Source of the DNA: an uncultured Clostridia bacterium
Lineage (GTDB): Bacteria > Bacillota > Clostridia > Oscillospirales > Ruminococcaceae
DNA: 32,291 nucleotides
Assembly (NCBI GenBank): GCA_947624745.1
Contig: CANQLR010000026.1
Span: 1 to 32,291 of the forward strand
Direction: 5' to 3'
The position numbers were made by a program, and so were the translations under genes. A model generated the notes under the pieces. That model did no database searches. It worked only from the letters and a program-made list of their open reading frames with translations, and was not told the DNA's origin. Below, piece by piece: positions 14,929-23,825 of this stretch (its first letter is position 1; each line of letters begins with the position of its first letter).

Positions 14929-14960
14929 CAAAACCTGCCGCCAAAAAACGGCAGGTTTTG
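14929..14960. terminator. 12-bp perfect hairpin, possible internal terminator
   Basis: CAAAACCTGCCG (14929-14940) and its exact complement CGGCAGGTTTTG (14949-14960) flank an 8-base loop between the second permease pair and the GH26-like gene. On the minus strand the stem ends in GGTTTTG, giving only a short T run, so partial termination is plausible and would lower expression of the last five genes. Confidence 0.55.
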
Positions 14961-14984
14961 CGACATAAGCGCTTTCGCGCAGGA

Positions 14985-16106
14985 TCACATACCGGTCAGA
15001 CCGGAACGGGCAAGGCCCTCTGTGAAGTACTTTTGCAGGAAGATATACATGATGAGTATCGGGGCTATCGAAAGCAGACACCCGGACTCGAGCCATACTA
15101 TCTTCTTTCTTGTGCCGACCTGAGCGCCGTTGAAGAGCTGCTGGTCGAGCGTGTTCGAGAGCTTCTGGAGCTCAAGCGCTACGGTGTGGTAACCGTTGAT
15201 GTAGGTAGAGGATACATAGTAGTCGTTCCAGTACCAGACTATCGAGAAGAGGAAGACGGTCAGGAACGCGGAGGACGCGTTCGGGATCATGATCTTGATG
15301 AAGGTCTTGAACGGGCCGCAGCCGTCGAGGTAGGCGGCGTCCTCAAGCTCTACCGGCAGTCCGCGGAAGAACTGGCGGAAGATGAAGATAAACAGACCCG
15401 ATTTGATGCCGTTTGCGAATATCGCAGGGACGTACATGACGAGCGGGAGGCCTATCATCGAGCAGTAGTAGCTGCCGTCGAAGCTCGCGACCTGAATGGA
15501 TTTGCCGAAGATCGTCTTAACGCCCATACCCGCAAGGAGCTTTACAAGGCCGAAGCCCTTGAAGAACGCCCACTGAAGGTAGATCGGGATAACGGTGATC
15601 TGCGGGGGAACGATTATCTGCATGATGACGACCGCGAAGCAGATGCCCTTGCCCTTGAAGTTGAATCTCGCGAGGCCGTAGCCGGTAAGAGCGCAGGTCA
15701 CGACCGAGAGGAGCGAGCAGACAAGGTTGAGCTTTACGGTGTTCCAAAGCGTCACGCCGAAGTCCATGGTTTCCCAGACGTCGATCATGTTCGAGAGCGT
15801 CAGGGATTTCGGCAGCCAGATTACCGACGGGTCGGTCATCTGCACGTTCGGCCTGAATGCCGTCGAGAACATGTAGATGAGCGGGTAGAGGATAACGAAG
15901 CAGAGCCCGAACAGTATCAGGAAGCGGAAGAACGGCCAGACCTTTTCGACGATGGCTTTTCTTCTTAGATAAGCGGTGTGCTCGGGGGATACTATGCGCT
16001 CGTCGAGGGTACCTGCCTTTTTGGCGGCCTTATAGGCCTTGTGCCTCTCCTTAAGAGCCTTTGCACGCTCTTTTTCAAATAATTTTTCTTCTTTTGCTGT
16101 TGCCAT
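14985..16106 (-). CDS. Sugar ABC permease, MalG/UgpE-like (pair 2, second subunit)
   Basis: This 373-residue inner-membrane permease belongs to the carbohydrate uptake (CUT1) binding-protein-dependent family. Six membrane segments are visible, with the EAA coupling loop LEDAAYLDGCGPFKTFIKIMIPN (about 248-270), which docks on a MalK/MsmX-type ATPase. A long basic cytoplasmic tail (about 55 residues, rich in Lys, Glu and Ala) precedes the first helix and is unusual for the family. An extra stretch between helices (about 176-205) lengthens the protein compared with the usual 270-300 residues. AAGGAGGG before the ATG supports the start. It follows its partner permease by 13 bases. Confidence 0.9.
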   Translation of the reverse strand: MATAKEEKLFEKERAKALKERHKAYKAAKKAGTLDERIVSPEHTAYLRRKAIVEKVWPFFRFLILFGLCFVILYPLIYMFSTAFRPNVQMTDPSVIWLPKSLTLSNMIDVWETMDFGVTLWNTVKLNLVCSLLSVVTCALTGYGLARFNFKGKGICFAVVIMQIIVPPQITVIPIYLQWAFFKGFGLVKLLAGMGVKTIFGKSIQVASFDGSYYCSMIGLPLVMYVPAIFANGIKSGLFIFIFRQFFRGLPVELEDAAYLDGCGPFKTFIKIMIPNASSAFLTVFLFSIVWYWNDYYVSSTYINGYHTVALELQKLSNTLDQQLFNGAQVGTRKKIVWLESGCLLSIAPILIMYIFLQKYFTEGLARSGLTGM

Positions 16107-16119
16107 AGCTATCCCTCCT

Positions 16120-17112
16120 TTATACCTCGTAGTAGACGAACTTGTTGAGTATCGGGAGCACTATCGCGAGGGCCAGAACGACTATCGCGAAGTATGCCCA
16201 AGCCATGGCGGCCGAATACCCGTGGTTCCAGTTGGACGACTCTTGCAGCACCAGCTCCATAACGCCGTTGGACGGGTCGATAAAGCTGTCGACTATCGTA
16301 TAGATGAGGTTCGTTACGATCATCGGGCTGATGTAGGGGATGGTTATCTTCCAGAAGAACTCCCATGCGGTGGCGCCTTCGATGGACGCCGCCTCGCGCG
16401 CGGAAACGGGAATGTTTTGCAGCGCGGAGAGGAATATTATGATCTGGATACCGGCGTCCCAGACGAGGTTGAAGACGTTTGACGTTACCGTCGAGATGAG
16501 GTCGGTGACCTTGTCGGAGATGTTATAAACGCCGAGGAAGTTCATCAGCGCGCCGGTCATATCCGTCTCGAACATGGTCGAGAAGGCTTCGGCGCCTCCC
16601 GAGTAACCCGAGGTGTCCATATCGCCGTTGATGATGGAGATTACCGGGCCGGTGGCGATTATAACCGGGAGGAAGAATACCGCGCGGGCGAATGTTCTTC
16701 CGCGGAATTTCTGGTTCAGGATGACCGCGATGAAGATTGAGAAGATGATGATGAGCGGGGTCTGCCACAGGGTCTCCTGCAATACCGAGAGCAGGGCCTC
16801 GGTATACTGGGTATCCTTTCTGAAGGCGTCGATGTAGTTCTGGATACCTATGAACTCGGTCCCGAGGTGTCCGAGGTCTACCGACGTTTTGTTGAAGGAG
16901 TACCAGAAGGACAGAAGCAGAGGCCTGATGAAGAAGTAGAGGGAACCGATTATCCATATCGCCAGGAAGCCGTAGGCATAGAGCGCTTTTCTGCGTTCAT
17001 AGGCTATTCTCATTCCCTTTACCTTGGGAGCTTTCGGGGGCTTCGGCTCCTTGGGAGCCTTGACCTTGACCTCCTTGACCTCCTTGACGGCCTCGTTTTG
17101 GGTTTCAGCCAT
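16120..17112 (-). CDS. Sugar ABC permease, MalF/UgpA-like (pair 2, first subunit)
   Basis: This 330-residue permease has six predicted membrane segments and the coupling loop REAASIEGATAWEFFWKITIP (about 239-259). The N-terminal tail of about 40 residues is rich in Lys and Pro (VKAPKEPKPPKAPKVKG). Its ATG overlaps the stop codon of the DUF5696-like gene (TAATG), so translation is coupled. With the next gene it forms a complete heterodimeric CUT1-type channel, but no second solute-binding protein is next to it, so it may share the large binding protein at 23826-26747 or use the DUF5696-like protein. Confidence 0.9.
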   Translation of the reverse strand: MAETQNEAVKEVKEVKVKAPKEPKPPKAPKVKGMRIAYERRKALYAYGFLAIWIIGSLYFFIRPLLLSFWYSFNKTSVDLGHLGTEFIGIQNYIDAFRKDTQYTEALLSVLQETLWQTPLIIIFSIFIAVILNQKFRGRTFARAVFFLPVIIATGPVISIINGDMDTSGYSGGAEAFSTMFETDMTGALMNFLGVYNISDKVTDLISTVTSNVFNLVWDAGIQIIIFLSALQNIPVSAREAASIEGATAWEFFWKITIPYISPMIVTNLIYTIVDSFIDPSNGVMELVLQESSNWNHGYSAAMAWAYFAIVVLALAIVLPILNKFVYYEV

Positions 17113-19490
17113 TATTTCAGACCTCCTTTGACATATTCTGTATAGTTATAGGTCTTGCCGTTCGCTGTTACGGTGCCGGCGTCGAGGTCGACCACCGTCT
17201 TGTATCCGTTCGAGTAGGTGGTGGTGATGACCTTGCCGTCTATCTCATAGTCGGATATCGTGGCGTCCTTTGCGCCCTCCAAAACCTCGTTCACGAGCTT
17301 GTATGCCCCGGCGGCTTCTTCGAGCCAACCGTCATAGCAGGCGTAGAACAGGTTGACGTAATCGGTATTCACAAGCTCGGCCGCTTCGTTGTGGATAAAG
17401 TCGAAGTGGATGTTCGAGCCGGCGGCAATCGCCTTGAGTACCGCTACCGTGGTGTCGGGGGTGCCGTTTATCGCCTCGGAGGCGTAATCGACGTAGCCGT
17501 GCATTACCATCTGGTAGAAGGGAACGTCATAGTCGGAAACCTTGAACTGAGAGGACTGAAGGGTCAGATTCTCGATCCTGTCGACGTAGGGGAGCAGGTA
17601 GGCGTTCGGGCTGTCCGCGATGACCTTGCCGTTCGATTCCTTCGCCGCCTTGTAGTATTCGACGACATTCTCGGCGGTGACGTTGCGGTTGGTGCGGTTC
17701 TTGTTCGAGAAGTCGCTCCAGAGGGTGGTGGAGATAAGTCCCAGACCGGCACCCTGATCGAACTTGCCGAGGTTCTTGGTGACCTTCTTCGAGAGCTTAG
17801 CTACCGAGCGAGGCGTCAGGAGCGCGGGGGCAACGCCCGAGTCGGGAGTGCCGTAGGCGATGTTGTAGGTGTACTGGCGAGAGTAGGACTTCGAGACTCT
17901 GTATGCGGTGTCGAAGAGGGTCCAGAAGCCGTTGCCGTTAGACTTGAAGGTGAGGCCGGAAACGGTGGCGTAATAATCTACTCCCGCTTCGCTGAAGGCC
18001 TTGAGCATCTTCTTGTAGGCGCTCTTGCCTCCAAGGACGCCCGCTATCGAGTCGCCGGTGTCGAGCTTGTTGGACATCGAGTCGTTCGACCAGTCGTTAT
18101 AGTTGACGACGAGGTTGTCGACGCCGAATTCCTTGAGCTGCGAGACTATCTCGGTCGCTTCGCTGAACTTGGTGTATGCGGTCTTGAGCTTTATCGGGAA
18201 GCCCAGAATGGATTTTGCCTTTAAGGTGCCGCCGTAGAAGTCTACATAAAGGGCGGGGTCGGAGGCGGTGGACTTCTTGGTAAGTCCCTTCTCCTCGATG
18301 AGGTAGTTGCGGTAGACGTCGGCTATCTCGGCGACGGTGACTTCGTCGTTCGAGGAGGTGACGGGAATGTACTTGACGCCGATTCTCGGTACGCCTATGG
18401 TTCCGTCGCCCTTTTCAAAGACTATGATGGCCGAAGAGTCGCCGGTCATGTAGTAGTCGTCGGTCGAACGGACGGTGAAGGAGAAGTAGCAGTTGTTATA
18501 CATCGAGTTTTCCTGCTTCGAGTAGCTTACGTTGGCGTTTGCCTTCGCGAAGGTGTCGCCGTCGGTGGCTATCATGACAAGTCCGTCGGAGCCCTTTACC
18601 ATCGCCATTACCGGCAGATAAGCCTGCTCGGTCTGGTCGGGTTCGACCTCCTTGACCTGAGTGATGTCGCGGCCGTAGATGTCCTGCGAATAGTCGGCGT
18701 AAGCGCCCTTGCCGTTGTTGAGCCTTACCACGGTGCCGGAGCCGTCGGGAAGGAGCATATAGCCCTCGTCCTCCTCGGTGGCGGCGGACATGTACGGGGT
18801 CATGGCGATCTCGGTGATGACAACGGTGTCGGATTCGGCCTCGGTGTCGTCCTTGACGTCCTCCTTATAGCCGTTGCGCTCCTTGATTTCCTTAGTGTCG
18901 ATGTAGACGTAAAGGCCGTCGTCCTCCAAAACATAGTGGACGGGAACGGTCGCGCCGGCGGTGCGGAGGTTATATGTGACCTTCAGACCGTCCTTTTCGG
19001 GTTCCATCTTGGTGTTGCCCTTTTCGGTGCATTCTCTGTAGGAGAACAGGAACGCCGAGGAGGTGATGAGGTCGGTGGCGTTGCCGTACTTATAGGCAAG
19101 CGAGCTCATTCTGTTCTTGCGAAGGCTCGACTTGTTGGTCGAGGTGTCGGAGAGCGCGTTTATGGGGTTCACCCAGTGGATAACGCCCGATTCCTTGACG
19201 TAAAAGCCTATCCTCTCCATGGTCGGCTCGGGATCGTCGCCCTCTTCTTCGGCGACAAGGCCCTCGTCGTAGTAGAGTATGAATTTGTCGTTTTCAGCCG
19301 CGATCTGGCAGTTGGCGATCGCCTGCTGGTCGGTTATGAGGGGCTCAGCCTGTTCGACGTCCTCGCCCCCCTCCGAGGTGTCGGTGCTGTCCGAAGCGGC
19401 TTCGTCGGCCGTTATCGGGAAAGCAAGGGTGGAAATGAGCATTGCCGCCGTAAGCAGGCAAGCCAGTAATTTTTTAATTATGTCATTCAT
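17112..19490 (-). CDS. Large exported DUF5696-like protein
   Basis: This 792-residue exported protein resembles the DUF5696 family, which is often found beside sugar ABC genes in Firmicutes. The name is from memory; function is not established. A signal sequence (residues 1-28, ending around PITADEA) has no lipobox, and is followed by an acidic Ser/Asp/Glu linker. The region about 65-390 looks like beta-sandwich, and about 400-720 looks like a TIM-barrel glycosidase-like domain with segments DPALYVDFYGG, VDNLVVNYNDWSND, AGVDYYATVSGLTF and GLGLISTTLWSDF. A C-terminal beta region (about 735-785) follows. The start has only a weak ribosome binding site. It lies 23 bases after the YIP1-like gene and overlaps the next permease. 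Confidence 0.72.
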   Translation of the reverse strand: MNDIIKKLLACLLTAAMLISTLAFPITADEAASDSTDTSEGGEDVEQAEPLITDQQAIANCQIAAENDKFILYYDEGLVAEEEGDDPEPTMERIGFYVKESGVIHWVNPINALSDTSTNKSSLRKNRMSSLAYKYGNATDLITSSAFLFSYRECTEKGNTKMEPEKDGLKVTYNLRTAGATVPVHYVLEDDGLYVYIDTKEIKERNGYKEDVKDDTEAESDTVVITEIAMTPYMSAATEEDEGYMLLPDGSGTVVRLNNGKGAYADYSQDIYGRDITQVKEVEPDQTEQAYLPVMAMVKGSDGLVMIATDGDTFAKANANVSYSKQENSMYNNCYFSFTVRSTDDYYMTGDSSAIIVFEKGDGTIGVPRIGVKYIPVTSSNDEVTVAEIADVYRNYLIEEKGLTKKSTASDPALYVDFYGGTLKAKSILGFPIKLKTAYTKFSEATEIVSQLKEFGVDNLVVNYNDWSNDSMSNKLDTGDSIAGVLGGKSAYKKMLKAFSEAGVDYYATVSGLTFKSNGNGFWTLFDTAYRVSKSYSRQYTYNIAYGTPDSGVAPALLTPRSVAKLSKKVTKNLGKFDQGAGLGLISTTLWSDFSNKNRTNRNVTAENVVEYYKAAKESNGKVIADSPNAYLLPYVDRIENLTLQSSQFKVSDYDVPFYQMVMHGYVDYASEAINGTPDTTVAVLKAIAAGSNIHFDFIHNEAAELVNTDYVNLFYACYDGWLEEAAGAYKLVNEVLEGAKDATISDYEIDGKVITTTYSNGYKTVVDLDAGTVTANGKTYNYTEYVKGGLK

Positions 19491-19513
19491 AATTCTTACT
19501 CACTTTCTGCTTT

Positions 19514-20149
19514 TCAGCTTCTTACTCGGTAGAGTATTTCGGTGTAGATGGTTGCGAAGAATACGTAGACCTGCTGGAACAGCGACATTATCAGCGCCAG
19601 AAGTATCAGTATGATGAGCATGCCGACGACAGTGAAGATCATCGTCACGATGGTGGTCGTGAAGCTGTACTGGTGGCAGGCCTTCATGCCGAAGACCATG
19701 AGCACCACGCTCCACCAAAGGCCTACCTGGAAGATGGCGTTGTACCAGATCGACTCGTCAAGGGTGATGAAGTAGGAGATGCCGGTCGAAAGGAAGTTGC
19801 CGACGATGAACGGAACAAGGGCGTAGGCCGAATAGATCGCGACCCTGCGCATATTTCCCTCGCCGTCGAACAGCGTGCAGAGGCTCCAGTTGGCAACGAC
19901 CCATGTCGCGTAGTAGGCTACCGACTGGACGAGTATCGGCATGATGTTGAAGACGTCGGAATACCCTCGGACGTTATAGGCAAATCCTCCGTAGCGGGTG
20001 CTGAACACCTGCGAGCAGAAGAGGAGGAAGACGATGAATATGGCGATCTTCATTGAACCGGCCTTTTTCCATCTCATGTCCTCGAAGCCCTCGGTCGGGT
20101 GAAAGACAACGTGCTTGACCCATGCCCAAGGTTTCATATCATAGATCAT
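19514..20149 (-). CDS. YIP1-family membrane protein
   Basis: This 211-residue protein matches the bacterial YIP1 family of five-helix membrane proteins of unknown function. The N-terminal motif WVKHVVFHPTEGFEDMRWKKAGS is typical for the family, and about five membrane segments follow (about 34-50, 66-90, 104-128, 138-160 and 165-195). The ATG overlaps the stop codon of the NHL/TPR gene (ATGA), implying close coupling. The placement between an exported propeller protein and the DUF5696-like protein suggests a membrane scaffold for the exported parts, which is inference. Confidence 0.82.
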   Translation of the reverse strand: MIYDMKPWAWVKHVVFHPTEGFEDMRWKKAGSMKIAIFIVFLLFCSQVFSTRYGGFAYNVRGYSDVFNIMPILVQSVAYYATWVVANWSLCTLFDGEGNMRRVAIYSAYALVPFIVGNFLSTGISYFITLDESIWYNAIFQVGLWWSVVLMVFGMKACHQYSFTTTIVTMIFTVVGMLIILILLALIMSLFQQVYVFFATIYTEILYRVRS

Positions 20150-21816
20150 TTGCCCTTGCCCCCTTTCTTGATTTTTTCAACTACGCTCATAACGGCGTTC
20201 TTTCCCGCGTCGACGACCTTGCCGACGCCCGTCGCGATGAGCCTTTGGGGTATCTTGCCCTTCTTCTGAAGGATCTTCACGACGAAGTAGAGTATCACAA
20301 GAAGGATTATCAGTATAACATAGAGGGTGAAGTTGTTTCTTAAGGTCTCCTGGCGGTTGGCCTCGAAGGCTCTGTCGTACTCGTCGCCGTAGAAAGCGAG
20401 CTTGGCGTACTTCATGGCGCCCTTGTAATCGTCCTGGTTGTAAAGAGCCTTAGTTGTGCCGACAAGACCCATGTAGAAGGCACCGTCGCGCTTAAGGACT
20501 TCCTTCCAGACCTCGTATGCCTCCTCATAAAGTCCCTGGTTGTGGAGCTTTATGGCCTCGTGGACATAGGAGCCGAACTCGGTCATGCCGAACACCGTGA
20601 TGTCGTTGTTTCGGCCGTCGAGGACGTAGATGTTGTCGCCCCAGGTCTCGATGGCGTTCGGGTTCGAGAAGCCGCCGCGCTGTTCCTCCTGGTCGAAGCC
20701 GAAGATGAGGAGCTGGTTGCAGCGCTCGTCGTACTGGAAGACGCGGCCCGAGGTGTAGTCGAGAATGTTGATGAAGTGGTCGTCGGATACCGCGATGTCG
20801 GTAAGACGGGTGGCGTAGGTGGTGCCGTTGTATGTGACCGAGACCTGGTCGCCGAACTCGTTGTTGTCGGCGGTCTTTTCAAGGATGTTGTAGCCTGCGG
20901 GGTTCATTCTCTTGACGGCGTCGGTCGAGGCGTTTGCGACCTCGGTGACGGTGTAGATGAAGCCCTCGTCGTCGATGTCGAAGTTAGCGTATTCGACAGG
21001 GGTCGACTTGGTGAGCGAGGCTATCTGCTCCTCGGAGGCTATCTTGCGCCACAGCTTGTTTCTTATGACCTCGGCCGTGACCTCGACGCGGTTCGCGCCG
21101 TAGTAGCCGACGAAGGAGCCGGAGTCGCTGAACATTATAGCTCCCTTATTGACGGCCGGGCAGATGACGTAGACGTTTTTCGCGGCGTCAACGAGGACCT
21201 TCGTGCAGTAGAAGGACTGGGATTCGTAGAGCGCGGTCTCGGGCTTGTAGTACTCCTGAAGTATCCTTGCGGAGGTCGGAGTCTCCTCGACGCACTTTAC
21301 TATTCTCTGGTTATCCCTGTCGGCGATATACATGACGTCGTCCTTGTCGACGAATATGCCGTAGGGGGCCTTGAGCTCGTCGGCGTCGACGGTTATCTCG
21401 TTGCCCTGGTCGTCGACGACGGTGTGCTTAGCGGTCGAGCCTGGGAAGTTTTTATAGACTGCCAGAAGCTCGAAGTCCATGCTGAGCTTGACTATCCTGT
21501 TGTTGCCGGTATCGACTATATACATCTCGCCCTTGGGGGAGATGAAGAAGTCCTTCATGTCCGAGAAATTGACGTTCTCGGTGTCGGAGATGTAAAATTC
21601 CGAAGAAGGGTCTCTAACTCTTTCGAGTCCGACGTCGCGGTAGGTAACGGTCTGAATGACCTCGTATCCCGCCTGCGACGGAAGCGCGTTATACCACGCG
21701 TCATAGTTGTATGTCGTATAGGGATCGACTGCCAGCGCTGTGGTCGACATAACTCCAAGCGCGAGCACGGCAGCGATCAGTACAGTTAATATTCTTTTGA
21801 TTTTCATACTTTTCAC
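20146..21816 (-). CDS. Exported NHL-propeller / TPR protein with C-terminal membrane anchor
   Basis: This 556-residue protein has a signal sequence (about 4-29), a six-bladed beta-propeller with NHL-like repeats (about 70-420, including DMKDFFISPKGEMYIVDTGNNRIVKL and LKAPYGIFVDKDDVMYIADRDNQRIVK), two TPR-like helical repeats (about 430-490, HNQGLYEEAYEVWKEVL), a membrane helix (about 503-524) and a basic cytoplasmic tail. Propellers of this kind bind proteins or glycans outside the cell. The GTG at 21816 is taken as start because AAAGGTG lies 7 bases upstream. It follows the first permease pair by 46 bases and overlaps the YIP1-like gene. No enzymatic residues are apparent; a docking or assembly role is inferred. 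Confidence 0.85.
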   Translation of the reverse strand: MKSMKIKRILTVLIAAVLALGVMSTTALAVDPYTTYNYDAWYNALPSQAGYEVIQTVTYRDVGLERVRDPSSEFYISDTENVNFSDMKDFFISPKGEMYIVDTGNNRIVKLSMDFELLAVYKNFPGSTAKHTVVDDQGNEITVDADELKAPYGIFVDKDDVMYIADRDNQRIVKCVEETPTSARILQEYYKPETALYESQSFYCTKVLVDAAKNVYVICPAVNKGAIMFSDSGSFVGYYGANRVEVTAEVIRNKLWRKIASEEQIASLTKSTPVEYANFDIDDEGFIYTVTEVANASTDAVKRMNPAGYNILEKTADNNEFGDQVSVTYNGTTYATRLTDIAVSDDHFINILDYTSGRVFQYDERCNQLLIFGFDQEEQRGGFSNPNAIETWGDNIYVLDGRNNDITVFGMTEFGSYVHEAIKLHNQGLYEEAYEVWKEVLKRDGAFYMGLVGTTKALYNQDDYKGAMKYAKLAFYGDEYDRAFEANRQETLRNNFTLYVILIILLVILYFVVKILQKKGKIPQRLIATGVGKVVDAGKNAVMSVVEKIKKGGKGK

Positions 21817-21862
21817 CGCTTATCACCTTTCAATATATTAGTAGAAGTACCGAACTATTGAA

Positions 21863-22837
21863 TCAATCCTTCATGCCCGAGTTGGCCATGGTTTCCATAA
21901 CGTTACTCTGTGCGATCAGGAATATGACAAGCGGAGGGATCATCAGAACGACGGCGGAGGCATAGATAATGCCCTGTCTCGCGATACCCGAAGCGGCGAT
22001 CTGCGACATGATGGTCGGCAGAGTCTTCAGTTGCTCCTTATAGACCAGCGCGCCGCCCTGTACGTTCCAAGCGCCTTGGAAGACGAAGATTATAAGGGTC
22101 GCGATGGCCGGCTTCTGGTTCGGGATAACGACCTGCCAGCAGGTCCTGAATGCTCCCGCTCCGTCGACGCGCGCGGCGTCGATTATCGCGTCGTTGATGG
22201 TCGACATGTTCTGCCTCATGAGGAACAGACCCATAGGAGTCGCTACCGAGGGCAGGATCATCGCCCAGTAGGTGTTTATCATTCCCATCTTCGCCATGAT
22301 GACGAACTGCATGATCCATGTAGCCGTCGAGGTGAAGAGCATCGAGGTGACGATCAGCTGGTTTGCCGCGCGGTAGCCCGGTATCTGCGGGCACTTGGAA
22401 AGGACGTAGGCGCAGCAGCAGACGACGAAGACGTGCATAAGCGTTATGGCGATGGTGATGAACACCGAGTTGAACACATAGCGCGAGAACGGTACCCAAA
22501 GGTTTCCGGCGACCTTGAACAGGTTCGAGAAGTTTTCGCCGGTGGGCTGCAAAACGTAAAGCTTAGGCGGGAAGACGAACAGCTCGCTTATCGGCTTTAA
22601 GGACTGCACTATCGAGTAGTAGAGCGGGAAGACCATAAACAGACCGAGGAGGAAGAGAAGAATGAATATGCAGATATCTCCGCCCAAAGAGCCGTTTATA
22701 TGCTTGCCCTTTGACTTTTTGACCTTCGCCTTTTCGATGTCGCCTCTCTTTTTCTGACGCTTTTTGAGCTTTTTCAGCGCTCTTGCGTTGGCGGCTTCCA
22801 ACGACTCGGGTATCATTTCGTTAGTATTTTCAGCCAA
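21863..22837 (-). CDS. Sugar ABC permease, MalG-like (pair 1, second subunit)
   Basis: This 324-residue CUT1-type permease has six membrane segments and the coupling loop IDAARVDGAGAFRTCWQVVIPN (about 216-237). Its cytoplasmic N-terminus of about 50 residues is very basic (ALKKLKKRQKKRGDIEKAKVKKSKGK). The start codon is TTG at 22837, with GGAGGGG six bases upstream and no better alternative. It follows its partner permease by 17 bases. Together they would form the membrane channel served by the large solute-binding protein two genes upstream. Confidence 0.9.
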   Translation of the reverse strand: MAENTNEMIPESLEAANARALKKLKKRQKKRGDIEKAKVKKSKGKHINGSLGGDICIFILLFLLGLFMVFPLYYSIVQSLKPISELFVFPPKLYVLQPTGENFSNLFKVAGNLWVPFSRYVFNSVFITIAITLMHVFVVCCCAYVLSKCPQIPGYRAANQLIVTSMLFTSTATWIMQFVIMAKMGMINTYWAMILPSVATPMGLFLMRQNMSTINDAIIDAARVDGAGAFRTCWQVVIPNQKPAIATLIIFVFQGAWNVQGGALVYKEQLKTLPTIMSQIAASGIARQGIIYASAVVLMIPPLVIFLIAQSNVMETMANSGMKD

Positions 22838-22854
22838 GATATTCCCCTCCTTTT

Positions 22855-23811
22855 TTAGTTATCGGTATACTTGCTCAGCACTTTTCGTATGACGTGGTTG
22901 CATATAAGCATCGCCGCGAAGAGTACGAAGCATATTGCGGAGGCGTAGCCCATCTCATAACGGATCGAGCCGTAGTCCTGCGCGTGGTTCATTATCGTGT
23001 GGACGGCATATCCCGTAGACGGCAGTCCGCAGAGCGCCTGACCGACCGAGCCGACGGTGAACGCGCCGGAAATTGCAAGTACGGCGGCGAACAGAAGGGA
23101 CGGTCCCATCGCGGGGATGGTGATGGTGAAGAGCTCCTGGAAGCGGTTCTGGATACCCTCGATGGCGCCCGCCTCGTAAAGGGCGGTGTCGATGCCCTGG
23201 AAGCCTGCGCGAAGGGCCAGGAAGCCCGCGCCCATCGACATCCACAGCTGGACTATGATGACGACGGTCATCATGTAGGTGACGTCGGTCAGCCACTGCT
23301 TAGCCGAATTGATGATACCGAGGTCCAAAAGCACCGAGTTTAAGTATCCGTAGGAGTCGCCCGAGAAGACGAGCTGCCAGATAACGAACGCGGAAGGCGT
23401 CATGGACGGGGCGTAGAAAACGAAAGTGAAGAATACCTTGAGGAAGGGATTCATCTCGTTGATGAGCCATGCGAGTATAAAGCTGAGAACGTAGGAGAAC
23501 GGTCCCGTGAATACCGCAAAGATCAGGGTGTTCTTGATGGCGATGAGGAATACGTCGTCGTTTACGAACAGGGAGTAGAAATTCTGGAGCCCTATGTAGT
23601 GCGGGAACTGGACGAGGTTAAAGGAAGTCAGTCCCAGCGGGAGCGACATCACGACGGGAATTATCGTGAATATCGCGAAGAGCAGGAAGAACGGAAGCAT
23701 CATCCAGTAGCAGGCCTGGTTCATCTTCATCAGGTGGAGAGTATAGGCCGCCTTGGACTCGGTATTTATCGGCCTCGGCTTCTTTTGCTCGGTCGTTTTT
23801 TCTTTTGCCAT
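22855..23811 (-). CDS. Sugar ABC permease, MalF/UgpA-like (pair 1, first subunit)
   Basis: This 318-residue permease has six membrane segments and the coupling loop YEAGAIEGIQNRFQELFTITIP (about 231-252). A basic, Lys/Pro-containing N-terminal tail precedes the first helix (about 36). It begins 14 bases after the solute-binding protein gene with a GGAGG-type site, the usual binding protein-permease-permease order. A MalK/MsmX-type ATPase is expected as partner, but none is encoded in the window. Confidence 0.9.
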   Translation of the reverse strand: MAKEKTTEQKKPRPINTESKAAYTLHLMKMNQACYWMMLPFFLLFAIFTIIPVVMSLPLGLTSFNLVQFPHYIGLQNFYSLFVNDDVFLIAIKNTLIFAVFTGPFSYVLSFILAWLINEMNPFLKVFFTFVFYAPSMTPSAFVIWQLVFSGDSYGYLNSVLLDLGIINSAKQWLTDVTYMMTVVIIVQLWMSMGAGFLALRAGFQGIDTALYEAGAIEGIQNRFQELFTITIPAMGPSLLFAAVLAISGAFTVGSVGQALCGLPSTGYAVHTIMNHAQDYGSIRYEMGYASAICFVLFAAMLICNHVIRKVLSKYTDN

Positions 23812-23825
23812 GTCTTATCCCTCCT

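Noticed and set aside
20542-21789. 415-codon plus-strand open frame opposite the NHL/TPR gene
   Set aside because: Shadow of a strongly codon-biased gene; the translation is Val/Asp/Gly-rich with no domain.
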